Assembly (NCBI RefSeq): GCF_040045035.1
Contig: NZ_JBDZDS010000005.1
Coordinates: 186,001-250,000 of the forward strand
Direction of reading: 5' to 3'
From: Pseudaminobacter sp040045035
Lineage (GTDB): Bacteria > Pseudomonadota > Alphaproteobacteria > Rhizobiales > Rhizobiaceae
Length of the DNA: 64,000 nt
The translations under genes and the position numbers were made by a program. This document shows positions 8,255 to 16,583 of the stretch, one piece after another. The stretch's first letter is position 1, and each line of letters opens with the position of its first letter. The notes under the pieces were generated by a model. The model worked only from the letters and a program-made list of their open reading frames with translations, ran no database searches and was not told the DNA's origin.

Positions 8255-9213
8255 CGTGCCAGCCTCGCTGCGCTACGGATGATAAGGACCGTGGCTGCCG
8301 CCATGGCAGTGACGATGACCATGGTGGTGACGGACAGGGCCGCGCCCAGCGGCCAGTTGGCGGCCTTGCTGAACTGCGCCTGGATGGCATTGGCGATCAT
8401 GACGCCGTCCTTGCCGCCGACGAGACGCGGCGTGACGAAGTCGCCCACGGTCGGGATCATGACGATGAGCAGCGCCGAGATGACGCCCGGCACCGACAGC
8501 GGCAGCGTGATACGCAGGAAGCGACGCAGCGGCCCGTCACCGAGATCGGTGGCAGCCTCGATCAGCGAGCGGTCGACCTTCTCCAGCGAGACGAAGATGG
8601 GCAATATCGCGAAGGCCGCCCAGGCATGGGTCAGCGTGATGACCACGGCGCTGGTGTTGTAGAGCAGCGCGGTGGAGGGTTCGCTGATGAGGCCGAGCCC
8701 CATCAGGCCCGAGTTCAGCACGCCGTTGTAGCCGAGTATGACCTTCCACGACATGACGCGCAGCAGATAGCTGGTCCAGAAGGGGATGGTGATAAGAAAC
8801 AGCCACAGCCCCTTGTGCCGGCCGCCGTGGAAGGAAATGAAGTAGGCGATGGGATAGGCCAGCACGACCGTGAAGAAGCTGACCAGCAGCGAGATCCACA
8901 GCGAGCGCACCAGAAGATCGCGATAGATCGGCTCCGTCAGCGCGATGCGGTAGTTCTCGAAGGTGAAGGTGCGGTCGATGGTGAGGTAGTGCTGGGTCCA
9001 GAAGCTGTGCGCAACCACCACCAGGATCGGCACCACCAGAAGCACCAGCGCATAAAGGAAAGTCGGGCTGATCAGGGCAAAGCCCTGCACGGGTTCCGAT
9101 TGCAGAAGGGAGCTTCGGCGACGCCTTCGAAGGCTGAGAGGCGGCGACCCTTCCGCGGCGGCCGTCATTGGTGCGGCTCTCGCAAAGGTGCGCAGGCTTC
9201 CGGCATGATCCAC
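8251..9213 (-). CDS. PotB-like ABC transporter permease
   Basis: A 320-aa permease with about six membrane segments and the EAA-loop signature IEAATDLGDGPLRRFLRITLP. It is preceded by a positively charged cytoplasmic tail (LRRRRRSS). The listed start is a GTG at 9213; an ATG at 9168 (residue 16) is an alternative and would remove a poorly conserved leader. It is first in the minus-strand transporter operon and diverges from the aminotransferase at 9418. The roughly 200-bp gap carries the strong dyad at 9310-9337, so both directions may be controlled together. Confidence 0.9.
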   Translation of the reverse strand: MDHAGSLRTFARAAPMTAAAEGSPPLSLRRRRRSSLLQSEPVQGFALISPTFLYALVLLVVPILVVVAHSFWTQHYLTIDRTFTFENYRIALTEPIYRDLLVRSLWISLLVSFFTVVLAYPIAYFISFHGGRHKGLWLFLITIPFWTSYLLRVMSWKVILGYNGVLNSGLMGLGLISEPSTALLYNTSAVVITLTHAWAAFAILPIFVSLEKVDRSLIEAATDLGDGPLRRFLRITLPLSVPGVISALLIVMIPTVGDFVTPRLVGGKDGVMIANAIQAQFSKAANWPLGAALSVTTMVIVTAMAAATVLIIRSAARLAR

Positions 9214-9309
9214 CCATTCGTTGCCGGCGTCGCGCTTCCCGGCGCGCGCCGTTCTTTCTTTCCCTCAAGAAGAGCCCATTCGTGGATTGAAATCAAGCGC
9301 TATTTCTGT

Positions 9310-9337
9310 GATATTGATTGAACGGACATTCAATATC
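9310..9337. promoter_or_regulatory. Candidate BetI-like/TetR operator, copy 2
   Basis: ATTGAA-CGGACA-TTCAAT (9317-9334) shares arm sequence and 6-bp spacing with the sites at 869 and 13933. A second, offset dyad, GATATTGA ... TCAATATC (9310-9317 and 9330-9337), overlaps it. It lies between the divergent transporter operon and the aminotransferase. The ATTGATTGAACG part looks like published BetI boxes, from memory. Binding is inferred. Confidence 0.6.
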
Positions 9338-9417
9338 AGGGCGAGGACGCATCCGTTGTTTCCGACGCTCGGCACTGTCCGGCAAAGCGAAACCAGGCTT
9401 GTGAAAGGGCTAGGAAG

Positions 9418-10842
9418 ATGGCAGCGGCACAGGACATGACCACGGCGAACGGAGCTTCCGGGCCGCTGAGCCATGAGGAGTCGGTCGATCTCGCCAAGCG
9501 CCATCTGGTGCAGCCATGGCCGACCGCCGGCGAGATCGGCGCCGAGGCGCGCAGCCTGATAGGCGAGGGCGACGGCATCTACATCATCGACGGCACCGGC
9601 AAGAAGCTGATCGACGGGCCGGCGGGCATGTGGTGCACCAATGTCGGCCACCGCCGCGAGGAGCTGGCCCGGGTCATGTACGACCAGGCCATGCAGCTTT
9701 CCTACAACACGCCCTGGTACACGATGAACGAGGCCTCGGCGGTGCTTGCCGAGCGCATTGCGGGCCACGCGCCGGGCGACCTCAACCACGTCTTCTTCAC
9801 CACCGGCGGCTCGTCGGCGGTGGAAAGCGCGCTGCGCTTCATGCAGTTCTACAACAATGTGCGCGGCCGGACGGAGAAGAAGCTGATCCTGTCGCGCGGC
9901 GGCGCCTATCACGGCTCGACCTATCTGTCGGCCTCGCTGAACGGCCGCCCCCGCGACCGCGACTGGATGGATGGCGCCGACGAACTGGTGATAAAGCTGT
10001 CGTCGCCCGACCCGTTCCGCCGGCCGGCGGGCATGAGCATTGCCGCTTTCACCGACAGCCTGGTGGGTGAGTTCGAGGAAACCGTGAAGCGCATCGGCGC
10101 CGACAGGATCGGCGCTTTCGTGGGCGAGCCGGTGCAGGCCTCGGGTGGCGTCATCGTTCCGCCGGATGGCTATCTGTCACGTATCCGGAAAATCTGCCGG
10201 GACAACGATATCCTCTATGTCTCCGACGAGGTCGTCACGGCCTTCGGCCGGCTCGGCCACATCTTCGCTTCCGAGGACGTGTTCGGCATCGAGCCCGACA
10301 TCATCACCTTCGCCAAGGGCGTGACCTCTGGCTATTTCCCGCTCGGCGGCATGGTGGTGTCGGATCGCCTGCTGGAGGAGCTGCGCCGCTCGAACCATCC
10401 GACGGCGATGTATGCCCATGGGCTGACCTATTCCAGCCATCCGGTGGGCTGCGCGGTGGCGCTGAAAAACCTAGACCTGCTCGAGGGCGACGTGCTCGCC
10501 CATGCACGGGCCGTGGCGCCCTATTTCCAGGCCCAGCTCAAGACGCTCGAAGAGCTGCCGCTTGTGGGCGAGGTACGCGGCGTCGGCCTCATGGCCTGCG
10601 TGGAATGCGTGGCCGACCGCGACAGCAAGAACCCGCTGGAGCTCGACCGCAATGTGGGCATGCGCATCGACGCGCACTGCCACGAGCTCGGCCTGCTTGT
10701 GCGACCGCTGATCAATATGTGTGTGATGTCGCCGCCGCTCACCATCACCAAGGAGCAGATCGACGACATGGTGGGCATTTTGCGCGAAGGCATTTCGCGC
10801 ACGATGGACGATCTCAGGAAAGAGGGTGTTTGGCGGGGGTGA
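9418..10842 (+). CDS. Class III PLP-dependent aminotransferase (omega-transaminase)
   Basis: A 474-aa enzyme with the fold-type I class III layout: FFTTGGSSAVESALRF for phosphate binding, the acidic D270 in YVSDEVVTAFGR, and the PLP lysine K300 in ITFAKGVTSGY. The family includes putrescine, taurine and beta-alanine:pyruvate transaminases, and the length and motifs fit that group. It diverges from the polyamine-type transporter and carries the shared dyad about 80 bp upstream. A role in transferring the amino group of an imported amine or its breakdown product is likely; the exact substrate is not determinable. An ATG at residue 7 is an alternative start. Confidence 0.9.
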   Translation: MAAAQDMTTANGASGPLSHEESVDLAKRHLVQPWPTAGEIGAEARSLIGEGDGIYIIDGTGKKLIDGPAGMWCTNVGHRREELARVMYDQAMQLSYNTPWYTMNEASAVLAERIAGHAPGDLNHVFFTTGGSSAVESALRFMQFYNNVRGRTEKKLILSRGGAYHGSTYLSASLNGRPRDRDWMDGADELVIKLSSPDPFRRPAGMSIAAFTDSLVGEFEETVKRIGADRIGAFVGEPVQASGGVIVPPDGYLSRIRKICRDNDILYVSDEVVTAFGRLGHIFASEDVFGIEPDIITFAKGVTSGYFPLGGMVVSDRLLEELRRSNHPTAMYAHGLTYSSHPVGCAVALKNLDLLEGDVLAHARAVAPYFQAQLKTLEELPLVGEVRGVGLMACVECVADRDSKNPLELDRNVGMRIDAHCHELGLLVRPLINMCVMSPPLTITKEQIDDMVGILREGISRTMDDLRKEGVWRG

Positions 10843-10921
10843 GGGGTAGCGATGGCTGCAACGGCGACGAACGCTGGTGTGAACCCTTCACGGACGTAAA
10901 GCCCCGCGATATGAATGCCGC

Positions 10922-11221
10922 ATGTTGCTGATCGTTGGAACAATCCGGTTGCCGCCTGATAATCTGATGGCTGCGCGTCCAGTGATGGCTCGGATGGTTC
11001 TGGCCAGCCGCGCAGAGAATGGTTGCGAGGAATATTCCTACGCGGAAGATGTTCTTGATCCCGGACTCATACACGTCAAAGAGATCTGGCGCGACCAGGC
11101 GGCGCTGGATCGGCACTTCGCCTCGGAGCACATCGCGACATGGCGCGCGACATGGCAGGAACTCGGGATCGGCGAGCGTAACCTGCGAGTTTACGAGGTG
11201 GGAGCCCCTCGCTCGACCTGA
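10922..11221 (+). CDS. Antibiotic biosynthesis monooxygenase (ABM) domain protein
   Basis: A 99-aa small protein beginning MLLIVGTIRLPPD, with the ABM/quinol-monooxygenase pattern: beta strand, ARPVMARMV, ENGCEEYSYAEDVLDPG, then a VKEIWRDQAALDRHFASEH block. This is a dimeric alpha-beta barrel of the YgiN type. Such proteins oxidise quinols or act as small-molecule monooxygenases or heme-related enzymes; no substrate can be given. It stands 79 bp after the aminotransferase without an obvious terminator, so co-transcription is possible. Convergent with ybaK. Confidence 0.8.
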   Translation: MLLIVGTIRLPPDNLMAARPVMARMVLASRAENGCEEYSYAEDVLDPGLIHVKEIWRDQAALDRHFASEHIATWRATWQELGIGERNLRVYEVGAPRST

Positions 11222-11270
11222 GCAGGGAAACTTAATCCGGACGTTCGCTCCGGCTACTCGCCTCAGAATT

Positions 11271-11744
11271 TCACCGAATGAGATCCGCTACCCTGGCCTC
11301 CAGCGCCTGAACAAGATCGTCCGGGCGCATGCGGATTTGCAGGCCTCTCTGGCCGCCGTTGAGGAAGATTTCGTCCTCCAGGGTCGCCATTTCCTCGATC
11401 GCCGTCGGCACTTGCTTGCGCTGGCCGAAAGGGCTGATGCCGCCGACCTTGTAGCCGGTCAGCCGCTCGGCGTCGGCCGGCTTCATCATGTTGGCCGACT
11501 TGCCGTCGAACGCAGCCGCAACCTTTTTCATGTTGACCTCCTGATCGGAGGGCACCACCACGCAGGCCGGCTTGCCGTCGACCTCGACCATAAGCGTCTT
11601 CAGCACGATGGAAGCCGAAACGCCCATCGCCTCGGCGGCCTGCAGCCCCACGCGCTCGGCATTGGCATCGTAGTCGTAGGTAGCCACCGCAAAGGGCGTA
11701 CCGGCTTTGCTCAGCGCGAGCGTGGCGGGCGTGGTCTTGGACAT
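11271..11744 (-). CDS. ybaK: Cys-tRNA(Pro)/Cys-tRNA(Cys) deacylase YbaK
   Basis: A 157-aa protein of the YbaK/EbsC branch of the prolyl-tRNA editing superfamily. Recognisable segments are the N-terminal TPATLALSKAGTPF, ASIVLKTLMVEVDG with the conserved lysine, and the GYKVGGISPFGQRK block that is diagnostic of YbaK. It hydrolyses Cys mischarged onto tRNA(Pro). Length is normal for the family. It is a single gene, convergent with the ABM gene and separated from DUF1868 by a hairpin. Confidence 0.92.
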   Translation of the reverse strand: MSKTTPATLALSKAGTPFAVATYDYDANAERVGLQAAEAMGVSASIVLKTLMVEVDGKPACVVVPSDQEVNMKKVAAAFDGKSANMMKPADAERLTGYKVGGISPFGQRKQVPTAIEEMATLEDEIFLNGGQRGLQIRMRPDDLVQALEARVADLIR

Positions 11745-11780
11745 GGCCTTTCTGTAGCAGAGCCATCGCGGTGGGCAAGA

Positions 11781-11814
11781 TGGGCCACCCGGGAATAAAG
11801 CACCGGGTGGCCCA
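11781..11814 (-). terminator. Strong hairpin downstream of the DUF1868 gene
   Basis: TGGGCCACCCGG (11781-11792) and CCGGGTGGCCCA (11803-11814) form a perfect 12-bp stem with a 10-nt loop, between the end of the DUF1868 gene and the start of ybaK. There is no clear T-tract on the minus strand, so the terminator call rests on the stem and position. Confidence 0.55.
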
Positions 11815-11840
11815 ACAAGCCGGATAGTGATCGACGGGTC

Positions 11841-12575
11841 TCAGCGCTCGAAATCGAATATCAGCAATTCGCTGAAGTGGTTCATGTCCTCGAACCAGCA
11901 AAAGGCCGGCGGATCGAGCTCGAGGATCGGCGCCTGGCGGCGGATGTCGGCCGCAACCTCGTCCAGCATCGCCTGCCAGCGCGGCAGCGCTTCATCTTCC
12001 AGCCAATCGATCGCATAGGCGAAGGTGATGTGGAAGGGGTAGTCGTCGTGGTCAGGATGACGATAGCCGAGAAGATCGGCGAGAGAGTTGCGCCAGTCCC
12101 GCATGACCTTGCGGTCATGCTCCGTTGCGCCCTCGACCAGCAGGCCGGACGGCCGGGCATGCGTCACTTCTACTTGAAACGGTTCGAAGACCGAAAGGGC
12201 CTCCAGCCGCTCCCCCATGATCTCGGTCATCTCATCGAGCGGGGCATCAAGCGGGATATCGCTCGGCCAATAATCCGCCAGCCGGCGATATTCGATGACG
12301 CCCTGGAACAGCGTCATGTGGAGGCTGGTGATCGGCGTGAAGACGAATTGCGGGGCTTCGGGCATGGCGAGGAATTTCTCGCGTGCCTCGATCAGGACAT
12401 CCTGCGTCCGGGAACCCTTCGTCACGTGGCAGACAATGGTGTTGCCGGGTTCGGGCAGAAAGCCCCCGGTTTTGCGGTAGCGGGTTCCGAGATGTGGCGG
12501 CGGAGCCGAATTGCGGGTCCTGGAATAGGCAAGCAGTTCGGGAGAAAGGGAATCGAGGCGCATCGCGGTATCCAT
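11841..12575 (-). CDS. DUF1868 protein, putative 2H phosphoesterase
   Basis: A 244-aa protein matching what I know of DUF1868. It contains two HxT motifs, H86-M-T88 in TSLHMTLF and H182-I-T184 in PFHITFAY, about 95 residues apart. Each lies in a strand-like hydrophobic context, the hallmark of the 2H (LigT/CPDase) phosphoesterase superfamily, which acts on 2',3'-cyclic phosphates or 2'-5' links. The substrate of DUF1868 is not known to me. It is a monocistronic gene ended by a strong hairpin. The catalytic assignment is inferred from motif geometry. Confidence 0.78.
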   Translation of the reverse strand: MDTAMRLDSLSPELLAYSRTRNSAPPPHLGTRYRKTGGFLPEPGNTIVCHVTKGSRTQDVLIEAREKFLAMPEAPQFVFTPITSLHMTLFQGVIEYRRLADYWPSDIPLDAPLDEMTEIMGERLEALSVFEPFQVEVTHARPSGLLVEGATEHDRKVMRDWRNSLADLLGYRHPDHDDYPFHITFAYAIDWLEDEALPRWQAMLDEVAADIRRQAPILELDPPAFCWFEDMNHFSELLIFDFER

Positions 12576-12719
12576 CGGTTGGAAGACCGCCAGCCTTTAC
12601 GTGCCGACCAAGAAGGATGGATGACGATCCGGCGGAAAAGTCGGGGACATCGATGTCCGCCGCAAGCCTGCGACCGCGTTGGCCTGCCGCAGGCTGACCC
12701 GCGTCATCCTGCGTAGCGG

Positions 12720-13919
12720 TTACCCCCGCGCCCGCATCTCTTCATTGATGCTCGTCATCTCCTTCTCGTCGGGCGCCGTCTCCAGGTTCAGCACCGGAAT
12801 CTGCGCACGCATATGGTCGTGGTGGGTGCGCACGCCATATTCGAGGTCGGAGAGGTAGAAGCCGGCAAACCCCTTCGACAGCATGGACTCGTTCGACCAT
12901 ACCGAAAGCTGCACGTCCTCCGCCTGGGTGTCGCGGTCGATGCGGTAGGACAGATAACGCGCGGCTGCCTGTTCGCGGCTTTCGTCGCGGTAGCGGTAGA
13001 CCGCGCTGCGCAGCAGCGTCTCGCCGGTCGAGAGCGGAAACTCCTGGTAGAATTGCGCGGCCTCCGGCGTCACCGCGATCACCGCGTTGGGGAACATGCC
13101 GTAATAGATCCAGGCCTTCTTCAGTCGCTCGGGCAGGTGCGTCGGCTCGGGCGCAACATTGATGTAGCGCCCCACGCTCCAGCGCCGGCCGGCATGCGGA
13201 TTGTAGGTGGCGAATGAGCGCGACACGCCGTTGACGAAAGGCTCGTCGTAATAGCTCGCGCCGTAGAGGTCCTGCAGCGCGGGGTGGGCCATGGCGACGT
13301 GGTAGCCTTCATTGTCGACGTCGCGCACCGACTTCCAGTTGACCGGGCTGGTCTGGGTCCACACGCCGTTGGTCGGCACCATGTCCGCGACGCCATAGTG
13401 CGACAGCTCTTCCTCGAAGGGCTTTAGCAGCTCGGCGACCGAGGCTTGAGGCCCCTTGCGGAAGCGGATGAAGATCAGCCCCATCCAGATCTCCAGATCG
13501 AGCGGGGGCAGGCCGAACTCGTTCTTGTCGAGCTCGGGGAAGGATTTCGGACGTGCTGCACCGCGCAGCGTGCCGTCGAGATTGTAGACCCAGCCGTGGA
13601 ATGGGCACACCAGCGCGTTCTTGCAGTTGCCGCGCTCGTCGGCCACCACGCGGCTGCCGCGATGGCGGCAGATGTTGTGGAAGCCGCGCACCACGCCGTC
13701 CTTGCCGCGCACCACCAGCGCGCGCTCGCCCACCATGTCCATGGTGAGGTAGTCGCCGGGCTCGGGCAGGTCCGAAACATGGCCGATGATCTGCCAGTGA
13801 TTGCGGAAAAGGTGCTCCTTTTCCAGCTCAAGCAGGGCCGGGCTGTGATAGGCCCAGCCGGGAAGCCCACGGCGATCCCAGTCGGTTGGAACCCTTATGT
13901 CGCGAATGTGCGGGTTCAT
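12720..13919 (-). CDS. Rieske non-heme iron oxygenase alpha subunit, quaternary-amine-oxygenase-like
   Basis: A 399-aa ring-hydroxylating-type oxygenase. The Rieske 2Fe-2S ligands are C84-x-H86 (NICRHRGS) and C105-x2-H108 (CPFHGW). The mononuclear iron site is H207 and H212 in NEGYHVAMAHP. The residue bridging the two metal centres is Glu204 rather than the usual Asp, as I recall for carnitine monooxygenase CntA. Related enzymes demethylate or cleave glycine betaine, stachydrine or carnitine. No ferredoxin reductase gene is adjacent, so the electron donor is elsewhere. A perfect copy of the cluster dyad sits 14-39 bp upstream of the start, tying it to the amine regulon. Confidence 0.88.
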   Translation of the reverse strand: MNPHIRDIRVPTDWDRRGLPGWAYHSPALLELEKEHLFRNHWQIIGHVSDLPEPGDYLTMDMVGERALVVRGKDGVVRGFHNICRHRGSRVVADERGNCKNALVCPFHGWVYNLDGTLRGAARPKSFPELDKNEFGLPPLDLEIWMGLIFIRFRKGPQASVAELLKPFEEELSHYGVADMVPTNGVWTQTSPVNWKSVRDVDNEGYHVAMAHPALQDLYGASYYDEPFVNGVSRSFATYNPHAGRRWSVGRYINVAPEPTHLPERLKKAWIYYGMFPNAVIAVTPEAAQFYQEFPLSTGETLLRSAVYRYRDESREQAAARYLSYRIDRDTQAEDVQLSVWSNESMLSKGFAGFYLSDLEYGVRTHHDHMRAQIPVLNLETAPDEKEMTSINEEMRARG

Positions 13920-13932
13920 GGCCCGACCTCCC

Positions 13933-13958
13933 TTATATTGAATTGTTGTTCAATATAA
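13933..13958 (-). promoter_or_regulatory. Candidate BetI-like/TetR operator, copy 3 (perfect 10-bp arms)
   Basis: TTATATTGAA (13933-13942), spacer TTGTTG, TTCAATATAA (13949-13958) is a perfect inverted repeat just upstream of the Rieske oxygenase. It contains the ATTGAA-N6-TTCAAT core seen at 9317-9334. The flank is AT-rich, consistent with an overlapping promoter. Confidence 0.65.
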
Positions 13959-14103
13959 ACATATTTATCTATTAATTGCAATAGCTTATGGATTTTGATC
14001 GTTTTGGGAGGCCGATCCTTGCCGTCTGCCGGCCGGGTTTCCGAGCCGTCGACAGCCGAAAAAGCCGCGACTTTTCCGGGCGTTAATCGAAGGCAGGCGC
14101 AAC

Positions 14104-14130
14104 AAAAAAACGCCGGCTCGAAAGCCGGCG
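14104..14130 (-). terminator. Rho-independent terminator of the branched-chain-type binding protein gene
   Basis: CGCCGGCT (14111-14118) and AGCCGGCG (14123-14130) with loop CGAA form an 8-bp stem. On the minus strand the stem is followed by seven T residues. It lies about 40 bp past the stop of the gene at 14173. Confidence 0.88.
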
Positions 14131-14172
14131 CAGAGGGGATTCTGGTTGTCGGAAAGTGGCGCGGAAGCGGCC

Positions 14173-15438
14173 TTATTTTTCGGTTTCGGCCTTGATCTTG
14201 CCGACCTCGTCGGCGCTCATCTCGCCCACCGTGGTCACGGTGCCGTCCTGGATTCGCCACAGGCGGAACGGGCCGGTGATGTCGCCATACTGGTCGAAGC
14301 TGACCGGGCCGATGACGCCTTCGTACTTGACCGGCTTGCCTTCCTTGATGAGGGCCAGCGCCTTGGCGAATTCGTCCTTGCCGGCGTGGATCGGCTCGCC
14401 GCCCTCGGCAACCACCTGCGGGATCGCAGCCTTGATCGCCGCGGCTTCCGGCTTGCCGGCCTTGGCAATGGCAAGGGCCACGATGGCGCCCGCGTCATAG
14501 GAGCGGTCGGCGGCCGGTGCATCGGCCTTGATGCCGCCGGAGAAGGCTTCGAAATTGCCATTGAAATATTCGGTCGAGGCCGTCGGGCTGGTGCCTGACG
14601 AAGTGCCGAAGGCATCGTTGAGATACTGCGCGCCGACGCTCTCGATGAACTCGGACGAGTTCATGCCGTCATTGAGCAGGAATTTTGCGGCGCCGCCGCC
14701 GGAAATCCAGGCGCGGGCGATGGTTGCGCCGTCGACCGGATAGCTGACGAGGTAGAGCGCTTCGGGATCGCCCTGCATGGCGGCACTGGCTTCAGACGAG
14801 TAGTTGGCCTGCTTCTCGTTGTAGGGCGTGACCGAGGTGATGGTGCCGCCGAGCTTTTCAAAGGCCGCCTTGAACTCGCGCACCATGTTCACGCCAAAAT
14901 CGTTGTTGACGTGGATGATGGCGATCTTCTTCAGGCCCTGGTCGAGCGCGTATTTCGCCGCCGCCGTGCCCTGCAGCGCGTCCGAGGTGATGGTGCGGAA
15001 GAACACGCCATTGGTCTTGCCCTCGCGGCCGAGCGCGGTCAGCGTCGGCGAAGACGAGGCGGGCGAAACCTGCACCACGCCGGCAGGGGCCGTGACCGAG
15101 GTCAGGATCGGGATCGACACCGAGGAGATGATGCCGCCGATGACGACCGGCACCTTCTTGATGTTGACGAGCTGGGTGGCCTGGTCGACCGCGACGTTGC
15201 CCTGGCTCTGGCTGTCGCGGGTGTCGGTCACCAGCTTGCAGCCGTCGACGCCGCCGGCCTCGTTGACGTCGCGAAACGCCATTTCGACGGCCTTGGCGCC
15301 GGCCTGGCCGTATTCGCCGGCGGGTCCTGTGAGTTCCATCACGAGGCCGACGGTGATGTCGCATTCGGCGGCGAGCGCCGGCAGGGCCGAGGCGCCGAGC
15401 GCCGTCAGCAGGGTGGTGGCGAGAAGTGTCTTGCGCAT
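14173..15438 (-). CDS. Branched-chain-amino-acid-type ABC transporter substrate-binding protein
   Basis: A 421-aa periplasmic protein of the LivJ/LivK family (type I periplasmic fold). It has a clean Sec signal peptide (MRKTLLATTLLTALGASALPALAAE) (broken here as MRKTLLATTL / LTALGASALP / ALAAE), then ITVGLVMELTGPAGEYGQAG, the typical start of the mature domain, and the segment FFRTITSDALQG. It ends in a clear terminator. Permeases and ATPases are encoded divergently at 17831-21292, and the minus-strand genes upstream (aldo/keto reductase, TIGR04076, GntR) probably share its regulation. The cargo may be an amide, sugar derivative or amino acid; the family is promiscuous. Confidence 0.92.
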   Translation of the reverse strand: MRKTLLATTLLTALGASALPALAAECDITVGLVMELTGPAGEYGQAGAKAVEMAFRDVNEAGGVDGCKLVTDTRDSQSQGNVAVDQATQLVNIKKVPVVIGGIISSVSIPILTSVTAPAGVVQVSPASSSPTLTALGREGKTNGVFFRTITSDALQGTAAAKYALDQGLKKIAIIHVNNDFGVNMVREFKAAFEKLGGTITSVTPYNEKQANYSSEASAAMQGDPEALYLVSYPVDGATIARAWISGGGAAKFLLNDGMNSSEFIESVGAQYLNDAFGTSSGTSPTASTEYFNGNFEAFSGGIKADAPAADRSYDAGAIVALAIAKAGKPEAAAIKAAIPQVVAEGGEPIHAGKDEFAKALALIKEGKPVKYEGVIGPVSFDQYGDITGPFRLWRIQDGTVTTVGEMSADEVGKIKAETEK

Positions 15439-15524
15439 GTCAGTTCCCCTTGGTTGTGGCCGCCGGTTTGCCGTCCGGATGCCGGTCTTGTTTCGATTTC
15501 AGGCTTCCGTCGAAGGCGCTGCGC

Positions 15525-16574
15525 TCATGCTGCGCCCTTGTTGAGATTGTATTTCATGATCGAGCCGTGGCGGCCGTGGCGGTCGCGCTCCAGCGTATAG
15601 ACATCGCCGTCAAGCTCGTTGGCCTGCGCCAGAACGCCGGCGATTTCGGCATGGTCCTCGGCCGTCAGCTTGAGATTGGAGACGGCGAGGTTGGAGGGCA
15701 GGTGCGTGCGGTTGCGCGCGCCGACGATGACGGCGGCGACACCCGGCCGCTCGAGCATCGCCGCGCTCGCTATCGTTGCGATGTCGCTGCCGTGCCGGTC
15801 GGCAATGCCGCGCAAGGTTTTTAGCAGCGCCTGGAACAGGTCCCAGCCGCCGAAATCGTCGATGATGAGCTTGTATTTGACCAGTGAGCGGTTCTCGAGA
15901 GCGTCCGTCGGCTCGCTGACGCCGAGCCACTGGTCGCTGAGGAAGCCGCCGGCCACCGTGCCGTAGCAGAGGAAGGAAACGCCGTGCTCGGCCGCGGCCG
16001 CCGCCATTTGCCTGGCCGGGCGGTTGTCGAGCAGCGAATACTGCACCTGCATCGACACCAGCGGCACGCCGGCCTTGATGATGTCCAGCATGTGCTGCGT
16101 GTCGAAATTGGTGGCGCCGACGTTGCGGATCTTGCCTGCCTTGCGCAGCTCTCCCAGCCATTGCGCGGCTTCAACCCAGCGTGGCGCGGCATAGTCCCAC
16201 CAGTGGAACTGGACGAGGTCGAGCCGCTCGACATTGAGCCGCCGCAGGGACTGGTCGATGACGTCCTCGACATGGGACTTGGTGATGCGCGGCAGAACGT
16301 TGAGGTCGGGCACGAACTTGGTGTGGACGCCGATGCGACTCAGCGCTTCCTGTCCGCGCAGGTCGCGGTAGTGCGCGCGGAAGCGGCCGATCATCTCCTC
16401 CACGCCGGTGTAGATGTCGGCGCAGTCGAAGGTGGTGATGCCGGCATCGGCGAAGGCCACCATATCGGACACCGGGTCCTCGCTCACCAGCGCGCCATGG
16501 CCGCTGGCCATCTGCCAACCGCCGCGGATGACGCGCGAGATTTCGTAGTCCGGTGTCAGTTTGGTTCGTTGCAT
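15525..16574 (-). CDS. Aldo/keto reductase family oxidoreductase
   Basis: A 349-aa TIM-barrel NAD(P)H oxidoreductase. The catalytic tetrad is visible as Asp and Tyr in TTFDCADIYTGVEE, Lys in GVHTKFV, and His in LVQFHWWDY. The opening IRGGWQMASGHG is typical of a subgroup of aldo/keto reductases that act on sugars or aldehydes. A second aldo/keto reductase, fused to a RidA-like domain, lies in the divergent operon at 21305, so the pathway probably uses two reductases. It lies 10 bp after the TIGR04076 gene in the same minus-strand operon. The substrate is unknown. Confidence 0.88.
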   Translation of the reverse strand: MQRTKLTPDYEISRVIRGGWQMASGHGALVSEDPVSDMVAFADAGITTFDCADIYTGVEEMIGRFRAHYRDLRGQEALSRIGVHTKFVPDLNVLPRITKSHVEDVIDQSLRRLNVERLDLVQFHWWDYAAPRWVEAAQWLGELRKAGKIRNVGATNFDTQHMLDIIKAGVPLVSMQVQYSLLDNRPARQMAAAAAEHGVSFLCYGTVAGGFLSDQWLGVSEPTDALENRSLVKYKLIIDDFGGWDLFQALLKTLRGIADRHGSDIATIASAAMLERPGVAAVIVGARNRTHLPSNLAVSNLKLTAEDHAEIAGVLAQANELDGDVYTLERDRHGRHGSIMKYNLNKGAA

Positions 16575-16583
16575 GCTTTTGTC

